Positions 33,518 through 42,788 are shown, numbered from the stretch's first letter. The stretch: DNA of 58,950 nt from Bacillota bacterium (GCA_011389985.1 JAABTH010000014.1:1-58950); one strand, 5' to 3'. Notes: generated from the sequence alone by a model not told the origin. Program-made: numbers and translations.

Positions 33518-35245
33518 TCAGGCCATACTTTCTTTAGCTTTAATTTTTTCTTTGTAATGCCTGGCTCTTTCCAGCAGGTTGTCAACATGCTGAAGACTTA
33601 CATGATCTATTCCCGCTCCGTCAAGCATTCTGGCCAGCTCTTCCCGCCTGTTGTCATCAGTTAATCTTATCGCCCTTGTAACGGTTCTGCTGTCAGTTGT
33701 CTCTTTAAATATATGATAATGATAATCAGCCATTGAAGCAATTTGCGGGCTGTGAGTTACACACATAACCTGGTGGTGCTTTGACAATTCTGAAAGTTTT
33801 TCAGCTACAGACTGAATCGTAACTCCTCCAACTCCCGCATCGACTTCATCAAATATAAGAGTTGGCACTAGGTCCTGGCGAGCCAGGATAGTTTTAAGCG
33901 CCAGCATCACTCTTGATACTTCGCCCCCGGAAATAATTTTTGCAAGCGGTTTAACCTCTTCACCACGGTTTGCGGAAAAAAGAAATTCAACGTTATCTTT
34001 GCCCAGCGGAGTAAATGTATCTTTGGTTGAAATTCTTATTTCAAAATGGGCATTTGGCAGGGCAAGGTCACCAAGGCTTTCTATTAGCCTGCTTTCAAGC
34101 CTGGCGGCAATTTCTTCGCGAATTTTCCGCAGTGCTGTGCATTCTGATTCAATTTCCTGATCAAGCTCGTTCAGCTCAGCTGCAACTCTTTCTGCTACTT
34201 CCTCGCTATTAATCAAGCGTTCAATTTCCTGATCAAGGTTGTCAGCAAATTCAAGAACCTCGCTAATTGTCTCCCCATATTTCTTTTTGAGAGAAATAAT
34301 CATGTTTAGCCTTTCCTGAATTGCCGCCAGCTCACCCGGGTCATATTCCATTTTAAACTGGTAATCGCGAAGTTCATGCGAGGCTTCATCTATCTGGGCG
34401 GCAGCTCCTGAAAGCAGGTCGCATAAAGGTAAAAGGCTCTGATCTATCTGAGCAGCTTCATTTAGCATTCCAAGAGATTTATTAAGACGATCAACCAACG
34501 CTTCTGTTGAAACTTCTTCCTCTCCACTGTATATAACGCTGTAAACATTGCCAACAAGAGTGCAGAGTTTTTCAGCATTAGCCAGCACTTTTTCCCTCTG
34601 TGCAAGTTCTTCATCTTCACCTTTTTTAGGGTCGGCGTTTCTAATCTCCTTTAGCTGAAATGAGCAGACATCAATACGTCTTTCGCGTTCAGCGCTCGAT
34701 TCACCCAGTCGTTCAAGTTCTTTTTTTAATTCCTGGTGTTTTTTAGATAGTATTCCCAGTTTTTGACGGTATTTAGCAATTTTATCGCCACCGAAAGAAT
34801 CGAGCAGTTCAATATGTCTTTCAGGACGAAGCAATGACTGATGCTGATGTTGACCATGCATATCGACCAAAACCTGACCGATTTCCTTCAGAAAGGATAC
34901 AGGAACAGCCCTGCCATTGACTCGTGCGACTCCACGCCCGTTTCGATAAATCTCCCTGGCAATTATCAATTCATCTTCAATACCGATACCGGCATTTTCA
35001 AGGATTGCTTCAATTTCAGGATAAACTGTTTGCCGGCAATTGATAATGCCTTCAATATATGAGGAGTCTTCACCCTGGCGGATTTGGTCAACAGTAGCTC
35101 TTTCACCTAGCAGTAGATTAATCGCGCCAATTACAATTGATTTTCCGGCTCCGGTTTCACCACTGAGGATATTCAGGCCGGGGCTGAAAGTCAGATTGAG
35201 ATCATCAATGAGCGCATATCTTGAAACTCTGAGCTCCAGTAGCAT
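33518..35245 (-). CDS. recN: DNA repair protein RecN
   Basis: The 575-residue SMC-like ATPase helps repair double-strand breaks. It has Walker A GETGAGKS (about 29-36), two long coiled-coil stretches (about 160-390) and a late Walker B, LIFDEVDAGVGG, after the signature motif LAKIISGGEVSRVMLA. GAGGGTGA precedes the ATG. It is one gene after nadK, in the conserved order tlyA-nadK-recN of Clostridia. Confidence 0.97.
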   Translation of the reverse strand: MLLELRVSRYALIDDLNLTFSPGLNILSGETGAGKSIVIGAINLLLGERATVDQIRQGEDSSYIEGIINCRQTVYPEIEAILENAGIGIEDELIIAREIYRNGRGVARVNGRAVPVSFLKEIGQVLVDMHGQHQHQSLLRPERHIELLDSFGGDKIAKYRQKLGILSKKHQELKKELERLGESSAERERRIDVCSFQLKEIRNADPKKGEDEELAQREKVLANAEKLCTLVGNVYSVIYSGEEEVSTEALVDRLNKSLGMLNEAAQIDQSLLPLCDLLSGAAAQIDEASHELRDYQFKMEYDPGELAAIQERLNMIISLKKKYGETISEVLEFADNLDQEIERLINSEEVAERVAAELNELDQEIESECTALRKIREEIAARLESRLIESLGDLALPNAHFEIRISTKDTFTPLGKDNVEFLFSANRGEEVKPLAKIISGGEVSRVMLALKTILARQDLVPTLIFDEVDAGVGGVTIQSVAEKLSELSKHHQVMCVTHSPQIASMADYHYHIFKETTDSRTVTRAIRLTDDNRREELARMLDGAGIDHVSLQHVDNLLERARHYKEKIKAKESMA

Positions 35246-35342
35246 ATTTCAGTCACCCTCTAAGGATCATATTAAACTTGCGATTAGTATTAAAATGTAA
35301 ATTTGATTCTTATTGCTTATTTTCAATCCTGCCTCATCAGTA

Positions 35343-36194
35343 TCAAGCTTTCAGCTTTTGGTGAAGCATTCTGTAAAATGAATAATCATGAAAGCAAACC
35401 AGCTTAACTTTTTGTTCAGATCGACAGACAATCACCTGATCCTCATCTTCGAGAGCAAAGCGAACCTGCCCATCAACAGTTAATACTACCTGTACCTGTC
35501 TGGAGTCAATGCGAAGTTTAATTTTATCTTTTCCATTTACAATTACTGAACGATTATACAAACTGTGGGGACAGATTGGCGTAACCACAAACAGATCCAT
35601 GGTTGGGTTTGCAATGGGGCCTCCCGCCGAAAGGGAGTAACCGGTTGAGCCGGTCGGAGTAGCGATGATAATACCGTCACCCGAGTAACTTTCCATAAAA
35701 TCTTCATTGACGTAAGCTTCAACTTTTATAATTCGTGAAAATGGTCCGCGTGATATAACGAGATCATTTAAAGCAAGATAATATCCAAGTTCTTCCTCAC
35801 CTCTTGTTAACCTTGCTTCAAGCATCATCCGTTCCTGAAAATCGTACTGCCCTGTTGCTATGTACTGTAGAAAACGCTCCATTTGTTCTACTTCAATTTC
35901 AGCTAAAAATCCCTTTTGCCCAAGGTTAATGCCAAGTATAGGTATATTCCAGCATGCAAGGTCACGGGCAACTCTTAGTATAGTACCGTCACCTCCGACA
36001 ACTATAATTAATTTCAGGTTTTCCTCCCAGGATGATAGCTGAACTGCTAAAGATTCTGCACTATAAAAATCAGCCTGGTGTTTGTCGGCGACCTTAAGTT
36101 TGATTTCTCGCTGTTTGAAAAAACTAGCGATTTTTTCTACAACCAGGTTTGAATTTTTTTTATGCCAGTTTGGAATTAAACCAATGTATTTCAC
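35343..36194 (-). CDS. nadK: NAD kinase
   Basis: The 283-residue enzyme phosphorylates NAD to NADP. The family motifs are GGDGTILRVAR (near 66-76), a NLGQKGFLAE block and the second substrate site PTGSTGYSLSAGGPI. A GTG start at 36194 follows AGGAGG by six bases. It is flanked by tlyA and recN. Confidence 0.97.
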   Translation of the reverse strand: MKYIGLIPNWHKKNSNLVVEKIASFFKQREIKLKVADKHQADFYSAESLAVQLSSWEENLKLIIVVGGDGTILRVARDLACWNIPILGINLGQKGFLAEIEVEQMERFLQYIATGQYDFQERMMLEARLTRGEEELGYYLALNDLVISRGPFSRIIKVEAYVNEDFMESYSGDGIIIATPTGSTGYSLSAGGPIANPTMDLFVVTPICPHSLYNRSVIVNGKDKIKLRIDSRQVQVVLTVDGQVRFALEDEDQVIVCRSEQKVKLVCFHDYSFYRMLHQKLKA

Positions 36195-36257
36195 AAAAAT
36201 CCTCCTGAATATAACCTGTTTTTTAATTCTTCGTTACTGCTCCTAATCCTTCTCTTA

Positions 36258-37094
36258 TTAAGACTTATTTGCAGGGCCCACTGCCAAATGAGCCTTACGG
36301 ACAACCTCTTCAATGATCTTTTTATAATCGGCAGAAATAGAATTGCCAAACGCCTTGATCAACTTCAGGTAAATAAAATATTCTATATTGCCTTTTGGGC
36401 CCGGTTTTGGCGAGTAGGTTACATCAACGCATGTATAACCATTTTCATTTGCAGTTTTAATCGTTTTCTCCAGAACAGACCGGTGAAGACGAGGATCGCG
36501 GATAACACCGCCGCCCCTGTCAGCATCTGCTTTTCCAACTTCAAACTGGGGCTTTACCAGAGCAACAATTTCCGGTATTTTAATTTTTGAAAGGACAGGC
36601 AATACCAGGGAAAGAGATATAAATGAAACATCAACTACGGCAATATGCGGTATTTGCGGAAGATCTTGCGGGTGGAGATTGCGAATATTACATCTTTCCA
36701 TCACTATCACGCGAGGGTCAGATCTTAACTTTAAATCAAGCTGCCCGTAACCGACATCGAGGGCAATTACCTTTTTGGCTCCTTTTTGTAAGAGGCAGTC
36801 TGTAAAACCGCCGGTAGAAGCTCCTACATCAAGGATCGTTAAATCGTTCACATCTAATGAAAAGCTTTTCAGAGCACCTTCAAGTTTTATTCCACCGCGG
36901 CTGACATAGGGATTTTCCGGTTTAAGAATTACTAATGAGGAAGCAGGATCGACAAGCACGCCCGGTTTATCATACCTTTTACCATTAATAAAAACGCGGC
37001 CGGCCATTATTTCCGCCTGCAGTCTAGTGCGGCTCAATTCGGGATAATTTTCCTGCAGCAGCAGATCCAGTCTTATTTTCTTTGCCGTGCTCAA
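36258..37094 (-). CDS. tlyA: TlyA family rRNA 2'-O-methyltransferase
   Basis: The 278-residue protein has an S4 domain (about 4-65) and an FtsJ/RrmJ-type SAM methyltransferase domain (about 80-260) with the motif LDVGASTGGFTDCLLQ. TlyA methylates ribose 2'-OH of 16S C1409 and 23S C1920 in mycobacteria; other members share the fold. Its TTG start at 37094 overlaps the dxs stop (GTTTTCTTGAG region), so translation is coupled. It sits in the order dxs-tlyA-nadK-recN seen in many Clostridia. Confidence 0.94.
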   Translation of the reverse strand: MSTAKKIRLDLLLQENYPELSRTRLQAEIMAGRVFINGKRYDKPGVLVDPASSLVILKPENPYVSRGGIKLEGALKSFSLDVNDLTILDVGASTGGFTDCLLQKGAKKVIALDVGYGQLDLKLRSDPRVIVMERCNIRNLHPQDLPQIPHIAVVDVSFISLSLVLPVLSKIKIPEIVALVKPQFEVGKADADRGGGVIRDPRLHRSVLEKTIKTANENGYTCVDVTYSPKPGPKGNIEYFIYLKLIKAFGNSISADYKKIIEEVVRKAHLAVGPANKS

Positions 37095-38983
37095 GTTTTC
37101 TCCCTCACTGCCCTCACTTCAGAAAGTGTTAGAGCGGCATCATAAATACCTTCGGTATCGAGTCCGCAAGATTTTATCATTTGCGCCCTGGTTCCATGCG
37201 GTATGAAACAATCATCTACACCAAGCCGCTTAACCGGTATGGTAATCCCCTTCTTCGCGAATATTTCCAAAATGGCGCTGCCAAAACCACCCGGCAAAAC
37301 ATTTTCTTCCACAGTCAATACCCTGCCGCATTTACGGGCCCAGGATATAATCAATTCTTCATCAAGGGGTTTAACGAAACGGGCATTGATAACAGTTGCT
37401 TTGATTCCCTGCCAGAAAAGTTTTTCAGCAGCTTCAAGAGCATAATTAACCACAACGCCGGCTGCGACAATAAGCAGGTCATCACCCTGAACCAGCACTT
37501 CTCCTTTTCCATAAAGGGTTATCTCAGGCTCTTTTAGTTCAAGCCCTTTAACTACATCGCGGGGATAGCGGATTGCAACTGGGCCGTTAGCACAGTTGAA
37601 AGCGCTAAAGATCATATTTTTTAGCTCATCTTCATTGGATGGAGCCATTATGGTCATATTAGGGATGCTGCGTAAATAAGTAAGATCAAAGAGTCCCTGA
37701 TGTGTTTCACCGTCTTCGCCCACTATTCCGGCCCGATCAACTGCAAAAACAACCGGAAGATTCTGCATGCATGTATCATGAAGGACCTGGTCGTAAGCCC
37801 TCTGCAAAAAAGTGCTGTATACAGCGAAAACAGGTCTCATCCCTCCGGCTGCCAGGGCGGCAGCCATCGTTACGCCGTGTTGTTCGGCAATGCCAACATC
37901 ATAAAATCGATCCGGGAACTCTTTGCTGAATTTTTTCAGACCGGTTCCGGCTGTCATTGCGGCAGTAATTGCAACTACTTTTTCATTATTACGGGCAATA
38001 TCGATCAGTGTATTGCCAAAAACGTCTGTGTAAGTAGGCATTTTTTTCTTTTTTAGCGGTACGCCGTTACTCAGATCAAATGGGCCGATACCATGAAATA
38101 CCTCAGGAGCATTTTCTGCATATTGATAGCCTTTCCCTTTTTCTGTAACGACATGAACAATAACAGGTCCGGAAAGCTTATCCGCCTGTTTAAGGATATT
38201 TTTTATAGCCTTTATATTATGACCGTCAACAGGTCCTAAGTATGTAAAACCAAGTTCTTCAAAAATCATACCCGGTACTATAAGATATTTTAAACCACCC
38301 TTAATTTTCTCGGTTGAATCAATCAACTTTTGACCGATTAGCGGCACCTGGCTGACAAAGTGTTCATAATCTTTTTTCAGGCGTGAGTATTTCGGGTCCG
38401 AGCGTATCCGGCCCAGGTAGGCCGACATACTGCCCACATTTGAGCCGATAGACATCTTGTTGTCATTAAGGATCACTGTAAGATCTGCCTTGATGTGTCC
38501 GGCATGATTCAGAGCTTCAAAGGACATTCCACCTGTTAGTGCGCCATCCCCGATTACCGCAACCACTTTAAAATCTTCGCCCTGATGATCGCGTGCTTTG
38601 GCCAACCCCAGCGCAGCGGATATAGATGTACTGCTATGACCGGTGGCAAAGGGGTCGTGAATGCTCTCTGAAGGCTTGGGAAAACCGCATAAGCCATCTC
38701 GTTGCCTTAGGCTGGTAAATTGCTTCCAGCGGCCTGTAAGAAGCTTGTGGGGGTAACTCTGGTGTCCCACGTCCCAGACAATCTTGTCGCGCGGGCTATT
38801 ATAGTTGCAGTGCAGGGCGATGGCCAGTTCAACTACACCGAGACCGGCAGCAAGATGGCCACCGTTATCGGCTACTGTTTGAATCATATATTCACGAATT
38901 TCCGCAGCGACTTCGACTAATTCTTTTGTATCAAGGTTTTTTAAGTCATCGGGCAGATTGAGCCCGTCGACAAGATATTTCAA
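37091..38983 (-). CDS. dxs: 1-deoxy-D-xylulose-5-phosphate synthase
   Basis: The 630-residue thiamine-diphosphate enzyme joins pyruvate and glyceraldehyde-3-phosphate, the first step of the DXP route. It shows VGHQSYPHKLLTGR, the ThDP motif GDGALTGGMSFEALN and the central DGHNIKAIKNILK/EQHGVTMAAALA blocks with the C-terminal transketolase domain. A TTG start at 38983 follows GGGGTGATC. It lies between oapA and tlyA. Confidence 0.97.
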   Translation of the reverse strand: MKYLVDGLNLPDDLKNLDTKELVEVAAEIREYMIQTVADNGGHLAAGLGVVELAIALHCNYNSPRDKIVWDVGHQSYPHKLLTGRWKQFTSLRQRDGLCGFPKPSESIHDPFATGHSSTSISAALGLAKARDHQGEDFKVVAVIGDGALTGGMSFEALNHAGHIKADLTVILNDNKMSIGSNVGSMSAYLGRIRSDPKYSRLKKDYEHFVSQVPLIGQKLIDSTEKIKGGLKYLIVPGMIFEELGFTYLGPVDGHNIKAIKNILKQADKLSGPVIVHVVTEKGKGYQYAENAPEVFHGIGPFDLSNGVPLKKKKMPTYTDVFGNTLIDIARNNEKVVAITAAMTAGTGLKKFSKEFPDRFYDVGIAEQHGVTMAAALAAGGMRPVFAVYSTFLQRAYDQVLHDTCMQNLPVVFAVDRAGIVGEDGETHQGLFDLTYLRSIPNMTIMAPSNEDELKNMIFSAFNCANGPVAIRYPRDVVKGLELKEPEITLYGKGEVLVQGDDLLIVAAGVVVNYALEAAEKLFWQGIKATVINARFVKPLDEELIISWARKCGRVLTVEENVLPGGFGSAILEIFAKKGITIPVKRLGVDDCFIPHGTRAQMIKSCGLDTEGIYDAALTLSEVRAVREKT

Positions 38984-38988
38984 TCAGA

Positions 38989-39573
38989 TCACCCCGTATT
39001 ATTACCACTTTTATTAATCCAGCTGAAAGGTTTTTCCAGTCTGGTGACAATTAATCCGGCCATTAGAATTACTTCTGTAGAGTGGTTAATAGCTATAACC
39101 TTGCCCCAGGCCTTGCCGCCTACAGTGAATGCAGCAACAAGTGCAGTCAAAAAAATGTTCAAATAAAAATCAACCTGGTTATGCTGAAAATTAACAACAA
39201 GTTTGAACACAATGATTGCTGCAAGAGTGCCACTGATAATGCCGCTGATATCACCGGCAACATCATTGCAAAAGTTTGCAACCTTCTCTGCATTTTTAAC
39301 GAGATAAACGGCTCGCTTCGCACCTACCACTTTGCGCGCAGCTTTAGCATTCAGCGGCGCGATATCGGCTGCTGCAGCTGCGGTGCCGACAAGATCGAAT
39401 ATTATACCAATAGAAACAACAATAAAAAGAATAAGGAATGAAATGGTCAGGGAGTGGATTCTGGCTAAAGAATAATGAGCAACAAACCCGAACAACAGGG
39501 CAAGTGAAAAAGTCCAGATGGATATTACGATTATCCAGCGGACCCTGCGGCGGTTTTTTCTGTTATTTGTCAA
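38989..39573 (-). CDS. oapA: OapA: OLE-associated membrane protein
   Basis: The 194-residue protein has a basic N-terminus (NNRKNRRR) and about four membrane segments (about 13-32, 40-62, 108-128 and 132-152). In B. halodurans the protein encoded just downstream of the OLE RNA gene is OapA, which binds OLE and brings it to the membrane; this gene has that position, size and topology. Some databases place relatives near the CorB/DUF21 group, so function is inferred from context. The start is a TTG at 39573 with AAAGGTGAT upstream, since the nearby ATG runs into a stop after four codons. It is followed by dxs after five bases. Confidence 0.85.
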   Translation of the reverse strand: MTNNRKNRRRVRWIIVISIWTFSLALLFGFVAHYSLARIHSLTISFLILFIVVSIGIIFDLVGTAAAAADIAPLNAKAARKVVGAKRAVYLVKNAEKVANFCNDVAGDISGIISGTLAAIIVFKLVVNFQHNQVDFYLNIFLTALVAAFTVGGKAWGKVIAINHSTEVILMAGLIVTRLEKPFSWINKSGNNTG

Positions 39574-39591
39574 ACTTCATCACCTTTGTAC

Positions 39592-40161
39592 AAAAAAACA
39601 TAAGTGGTAGCAAACCAGGTAAACTTTGCGGCTTAGGTCCAGCAGGATTTCCCGAATAATCACCTGACGTTACCGATCAGGCAGTTCCCTTTTAAGACTA
39701 CCCCCGCTGTGTCGCCACCGGCGGAACTGGATTACCACTTAGCTCACACTTTAATCCCTGGTCTACTTCTCTTTCGAGAGCAGTCTAGAAGATTTCCTCC
39801 CTGGTGCCTGGTCTCTCCTAGCCTCTTTTGCAGAAAAGGTTTCAGAAATAAATCTCCCCTCCCCCTTCCACTCAAGGCAGGCTACACTGTACACAGCTAT
39901 TCACCGCATACAGGTTCTTACCCAAGCAGTAGCCGGTGCCGTTGGGCAATCAGCCACCAACATTGGGTCTCCGCGGAGGCAGGGTCAACGCCCACATGCC
40001 GTTGCGGATCGCCCCGTCCCCCTTAACTCCCAGCAACAGCTCCCGACTGGGCGTCGGCAGCCACCACCAGGAACTTCATCGATGTGCCCTTAACGGATTT
40101 TTAGCCCCGTTTTCGGAGAGGGACACCAACTAGAATACTGCACCACTTATGTTTTATGTTC
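39592..40161 (-). ncRNA. ole: OLE RNA (ornate, large, extremophilic)
   Basis: This 570-base region between folD and the OapA gene has no supported reading frame and is GC-richer than its neighbours. Its ends pair perfectly over 14 bp (39595-39608 with 40142-40155), forming the closing stem of a large RNA. Many inner hairpins occur, for example CTCTCGAAAGAG (a CGAA-type tetraloop) near 39765-39785. OLE is a roughly 600-nt structured RNA of extremophilic and anaerobic Firmicutes, lying in an operon of folate, xse, ispA and dxs genes directly before oapA; all of these are here. A promoter at 40168-40196 sets the 5' end near 40161. The U-run at 39592-39598 sets the 3' end. Function: protects against alcohol and cold stress at the membrane, as described for B. 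halodurans. Confidence 0.93.
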
Positions 40162-40167
40162 CAAGTT

Positions 40168-40196
40168 ATTATAGCATAACCCAGGTTCATACTCAA
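40168..40196 (-). promoter_or_regulatory. Promoter of OLE RNA, inside the folD-OLE hairpin
   Basis: On the minus strand TTGAGT (40196-40191), a 17-bp spacer and a perfect TATAAT (40173-40168). Transcription would start near 40161, six bases before the closing stem of OLE. This gives OLE its own start besides any read-through from the folate genes. Confidence 0.75.
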
Positions 40197-40209
40197 CCTG
40201 GGTTATGCT
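40173..40209 (-). other. Perfect 15-bp hairpin between folD and OLE
   Basis: AGCATAACCCAGGTT (40173-40187) and AACCTGGGTTATGCT (40195-40209) form a perfect stem with a 7-base loop just after the folD stop (40221). No U-tract follows on the minus strand (ATAATAACTTGG), so it is a poor terminator. It could protect the folD mRNA 3' end. The OLE promoter boxes lie within it. Confidence 0.7.
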
Positions 40210-40220
40210 CCTGAATATCG

Positions 40221-41162
40221 CTATTTTTGAAGTAATCCGTGATTCATTTTGCAGGCTTTCAGCGCATTTTTCATTAGCATGCGGTTTGTAACCGAGCCAA
40301 CGCCTTTGGGAACTGGTGTAATTGCTTTGGTCTTATCCTTCACTGCATCAAAGGATACATCACCAACTGTTTTGGTTTTCGGTTTGCCTTTGTCATTGAG
40401 AACAGGCTCGCCCTTTTCGTCGAGAACTTTAACCCTGTTGATTCCAACATCAATAACAATGGCTCCTTCTTTGACCAGGTCGGGACCGATAAGATCGGCT
40501 TTACCGGCTGCTACAATAAGGATATCAGCACCTGTAGTGTGCTTGGCAAGATTTCCTTTCATACTGGTGAATACATGAGTAACTGTTACTGTGGCGTTAC
40601 GGTTAACAGAAAGGTAGGCAGCAGGTTTACCGACAATATTGGAATGCCCGACAACTACAATTTCTGCACCTTCAAAGAAATCTTTTGGATCAAGACCTTC
40701 CTCACGTGCATAGCGTTCAAGTATTTCGATACAAGCTGCCGGAGTTGCAGGCGGAAAAGTTACTTCACCAAGAGCCAGTTTGCCCATGTTGAATGGGTGG
40801 AAGCAATCAATATCTTTTTTAACATCAATCGAGTTAATTACAGCGCTGTCCGAAATCTGTTCGGGAAATGGGCGCAGTGGTAAAATACCGCTTACAGAGG
40901 GGTCGTTGTTTAACTTCTCAACAATCTTAATTACCTCTTCTTCGGTTACATCGGCAGCGGGGTTTTCGTTAATATAATTAAAACCTGCCTCTTCGCAGAA
41001 TTTTTCGACCTGGCCCCGGTACATTTTCGATCCAAAATCATCTCCCACCAGAAGGGTAGCTATCCCCGGGGTAATCCCCTTAGATTTAAGCTCCTCTGTC
41101 TCCTGGATGATTTCTTTCATCATTTCTTCGCCAATTGCTACACAATCGATTACTTTTGTCAT
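40221..41162 (-). CDS. folD: Methylene-THF dehydrogenase/methenyl-THF cyclohydrolase
   Basis: The 313-residue bifunctional enzyme interconverts methylene-, methenyl- and formyl-THF. Motifs include the catalytic region SKMYRGQVEKFCEEAGF, IGILPL-like SGILPLRPFPEQI and the NAD(P) Rossmann segment VVGHSNIVGKPAAYL. It is longer than the usual 285 residues because of a Lys/Gly-rich insert (KVLDEKGEPVLNDKGKPKTKT) near 240. I chose the ATG at 41162 after GAAAGGGGA. It lies with fchA, which supplies the cyclodeaminase step, so the C1 genes are together. Confidence 0.95.
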   Translation of the reverse strand: MTKVIDCVAIGEEMMKEIIQETEELKSKGITPGIATLLVGDDFGSKMYRGQVEKFCEEAGFNYINENPAADVTEEEVIKIVEKLNNDPSVSGILPLRPFPEQISDSAVINSIDVKKDIDCFHPFNMGKLALGEVTFPPATPAACIEILERYAREEGLDPKDFFEGAEIVVVGHSNIVGKPAAYLSVNRNATVTVTHVFTSMKGNLAKHTTGADILIVAAGKADLIGPDLVKEGAIVIDVGINRVKVLDEKGEPVLNDKGKPKTKTVGDVSFDAVKDKTKAITPVPKGVGSVTNRMLMKNALKACKMNHGLLQK

Positions 41163-41241
41163 TTCTGGTTCCCCTTTCAAATTTAAAATAATTATAGCCT
41201 TGAAACCGGGTTTTACATTGAAAACAGAAAGTGTTTAACTT

Positions 41242-41871
41242 TTACTTCAGTTTATCAATAACCACGTTAAGAGTTTCATCAGCTATTTTACTGCCTTCAT
41301 CAACAAGGCGATTCATTTCCGCTTTTGTCTCAGAAATAAACTCTTCATTGTTAATGGCACCGAGGTTAATCATTACATTTAACTTGCCACTTATTAATGC
41401 TGCTTTTAGAAAAACAACCCCGCAGCCAACATCGGAAATAGCCAGTTTTGAACCAATTTGTCCCATTCTTTCATGTATTATTATTCCTTCGTGTGACCTG
41501 CGAATAATATCCATCGGAACAGAACATGCTTCAATCGAGCACTCCTCCATCACTTTTTCCTTGTGCGAGATCTGTTCAGGAGAATCTTTCGGCAAACCGT
41601 AAGCCTTTGAAAGCGGTTCAAAAACCTCTGCATCTTTATCAACCAATATCTTTAGTTCCTCGATAATAGCCGAGCCTTTGTCCAGAAGTTCCTTTACTTC
41701 ATCTTCAACGTCGGCATATTTTTTCTTACCTACGGTCAGGTTGCCAACCATGTTTGAGAGAGCCATACCAATTGCTCCGCCCATAGCTGCTGCGCCGCCT
41801 CCCCCTGGAACGGGCGCTTTTGAAGCGAGAACATCAAGAAAATAAGCACAACTTTTTTCAGCCATTGTCAT
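41242..41871 (-). CDS. fchA: Formimido-THF cyclodeaminase / methenyl-THF cyclohydrolase
   Basis: The 209-residue protein is a stand-alone member of the family of the formiminotransferase-cyclodeaminase C-terminal domain. The N-terminal block FLDVLASKAPVPGGGGAAAMGGAIGMALSNMV is its signature. In purinolytic and acetogenic Clostridia FchA converts formimino- or formyl-THF to methenyl-THF. It adjoins folD, which performs the next step. AAGGAGG precedes the ATG. It is between ispA and folD, part of a mixed isoprenoid/folate run. Confidence 0.9.
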   Translation of the reverse strand: MTMAEKSCAYFLDVLASKAPVPGGGGAAAMGGAIGMALSNMVGNLTVGKKKYADVEDEVKELLDKGSAIIEELKILVDKDAEVFEPLSKAYGLPKDSPEQISHKEKVMEECSIEACSVPMDIIRRSHEGIIIHERMGQIGSKLAISDVGCGVVFLKAALISGKLNVMINLGAINNEEFISETKAEMNRLVDEGSKIADETLNVVIDKLK

Positions 41872-41903
41872 AAATATTCCTCCTTCTATATTTTATATAT
41901 CAG

Positions 41904-42788
41904 CTATCTTTCCCTGTAAACCAGTTTGCCGGCCAGCGCTGCCAGCAATTCAGTAGGGCAATCAAGCTCATCAAGAGATTTAACAGCTTCATTATAAAGC
42001 TTTTCTGCTTTTATCCGGGCTTCATCAAGGCCAAGCAGAGCAGGATATGTTGCTTTTAACCTGGTCTGATCAGCGCCGGCCGGTTTACCGATATCAGCAG
42101 TGTTACCTTCATAATCAAGCAGGTCATCAATAATCTGGAAAGCAGTACCGATTGACCGGGCATATTTTTCAAATGATTTCAACTGATTTTTTGTGGCCCC
42201 GGCAGCAATAGCGCCGCATATTACAGAGGCTTTTAACAGTGCCCCCGTTTTTAAAAAAGCGATATTTTCTATTTCTTCCAGCGAAAGATTTTTGCCTTCA
42301 GCCAGTAAATCCAAAACCTGCCCACCAACCATTCCTTTCGTCCCGGCTGCTTCAGCAAGTTCAAATGCTATTCTAACTGCTTTTTCAGCATTACCATCAA
42401 TTAAACCATAACGGGCAATTACATGAAAGGCAAGGGTTAGAAATGCATCGCCAGTCAAAACAGCTACTGCTTCACCGTATACTTTGTGACAGGTTGCAAT
42501 GCCCCTGCGTAAATCACTGTCATCCATCACCGGAAGATCGTCATGTATCAAAGAATAAGTATGAATCAGCTCAACTGCACAGGCAACATTGAGGATTGAT
42601 TCTTCACCGGCGCCGAGAGCTTCAGCAGTTGCCAGGGTCAATACCGGTCGCAGCCTCTTGCCGCCTGCCTCGAGGTTATAACGCATGGCAGAATTAACAA
42701 CAGTCGGTCCGCCCGCCGGCAGGAATTGAATCAGGCTGTGGTTAACCAGGTCTCTTTTACATTCAAGATAAGCGTTTATATCGATCAT
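41904..42788 (-). CDS. ispA: Farnesyl/geranylgeranyl diphosphate synthase
   Basis: The 294-residue trans-prenyltransferase has both Asp-rich motifs, DDLPVMDDSD (near 82-91) and DDLLD (near 220-224), with RPVLTLATAEALG early on. It condenses IPP with allylic diphosphates. Bacterial IspA homologues of this type, downstream of xseA-xseB, usually make farnesyl diphosphate. The ATG overlaps the xseB stop (TAATG). Order xseA-xseB-ispA and then dxs is typical. Confidence 0.95.
   Translation of the reverse strand: MIDINAYLECKRDLVNHSLIQFLPAGGPTVVNSAMRYNLEAGGKRLRPVLTLATAEALGAGEESILNVACAVELIHTYSLIHDDLPVMDDSDLRRGIATCHKVYGEAVAVLTGDAFLTLAFHVIARYGLIDGNAEKAVRIAFELAEAAGTKGMVGGQVLDLLAEGKNLSLEEIENIAFLKTGALLKASVICGAIAAGATKNQLKSFEKYARSIGTAFQIIDDLLDYEGNTADIGKPAGADQTRLKATYPALLGLDEARIKAEKLYNEAVKSLDELDCPTELLAALAGKLVYRER

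Noticed and set aside
39709-40133. Plus-strand open frames opposite the OLE region
   Set aside because: They lie on the antisense of a structured RNA, lack convincing ribosome sites and show no known protein features.
40173-40209. Hairpin after folD taken as a rho-independent terminator
   Set aside because: No U-tract follows on the minus strand; instead a TATAAT box does.
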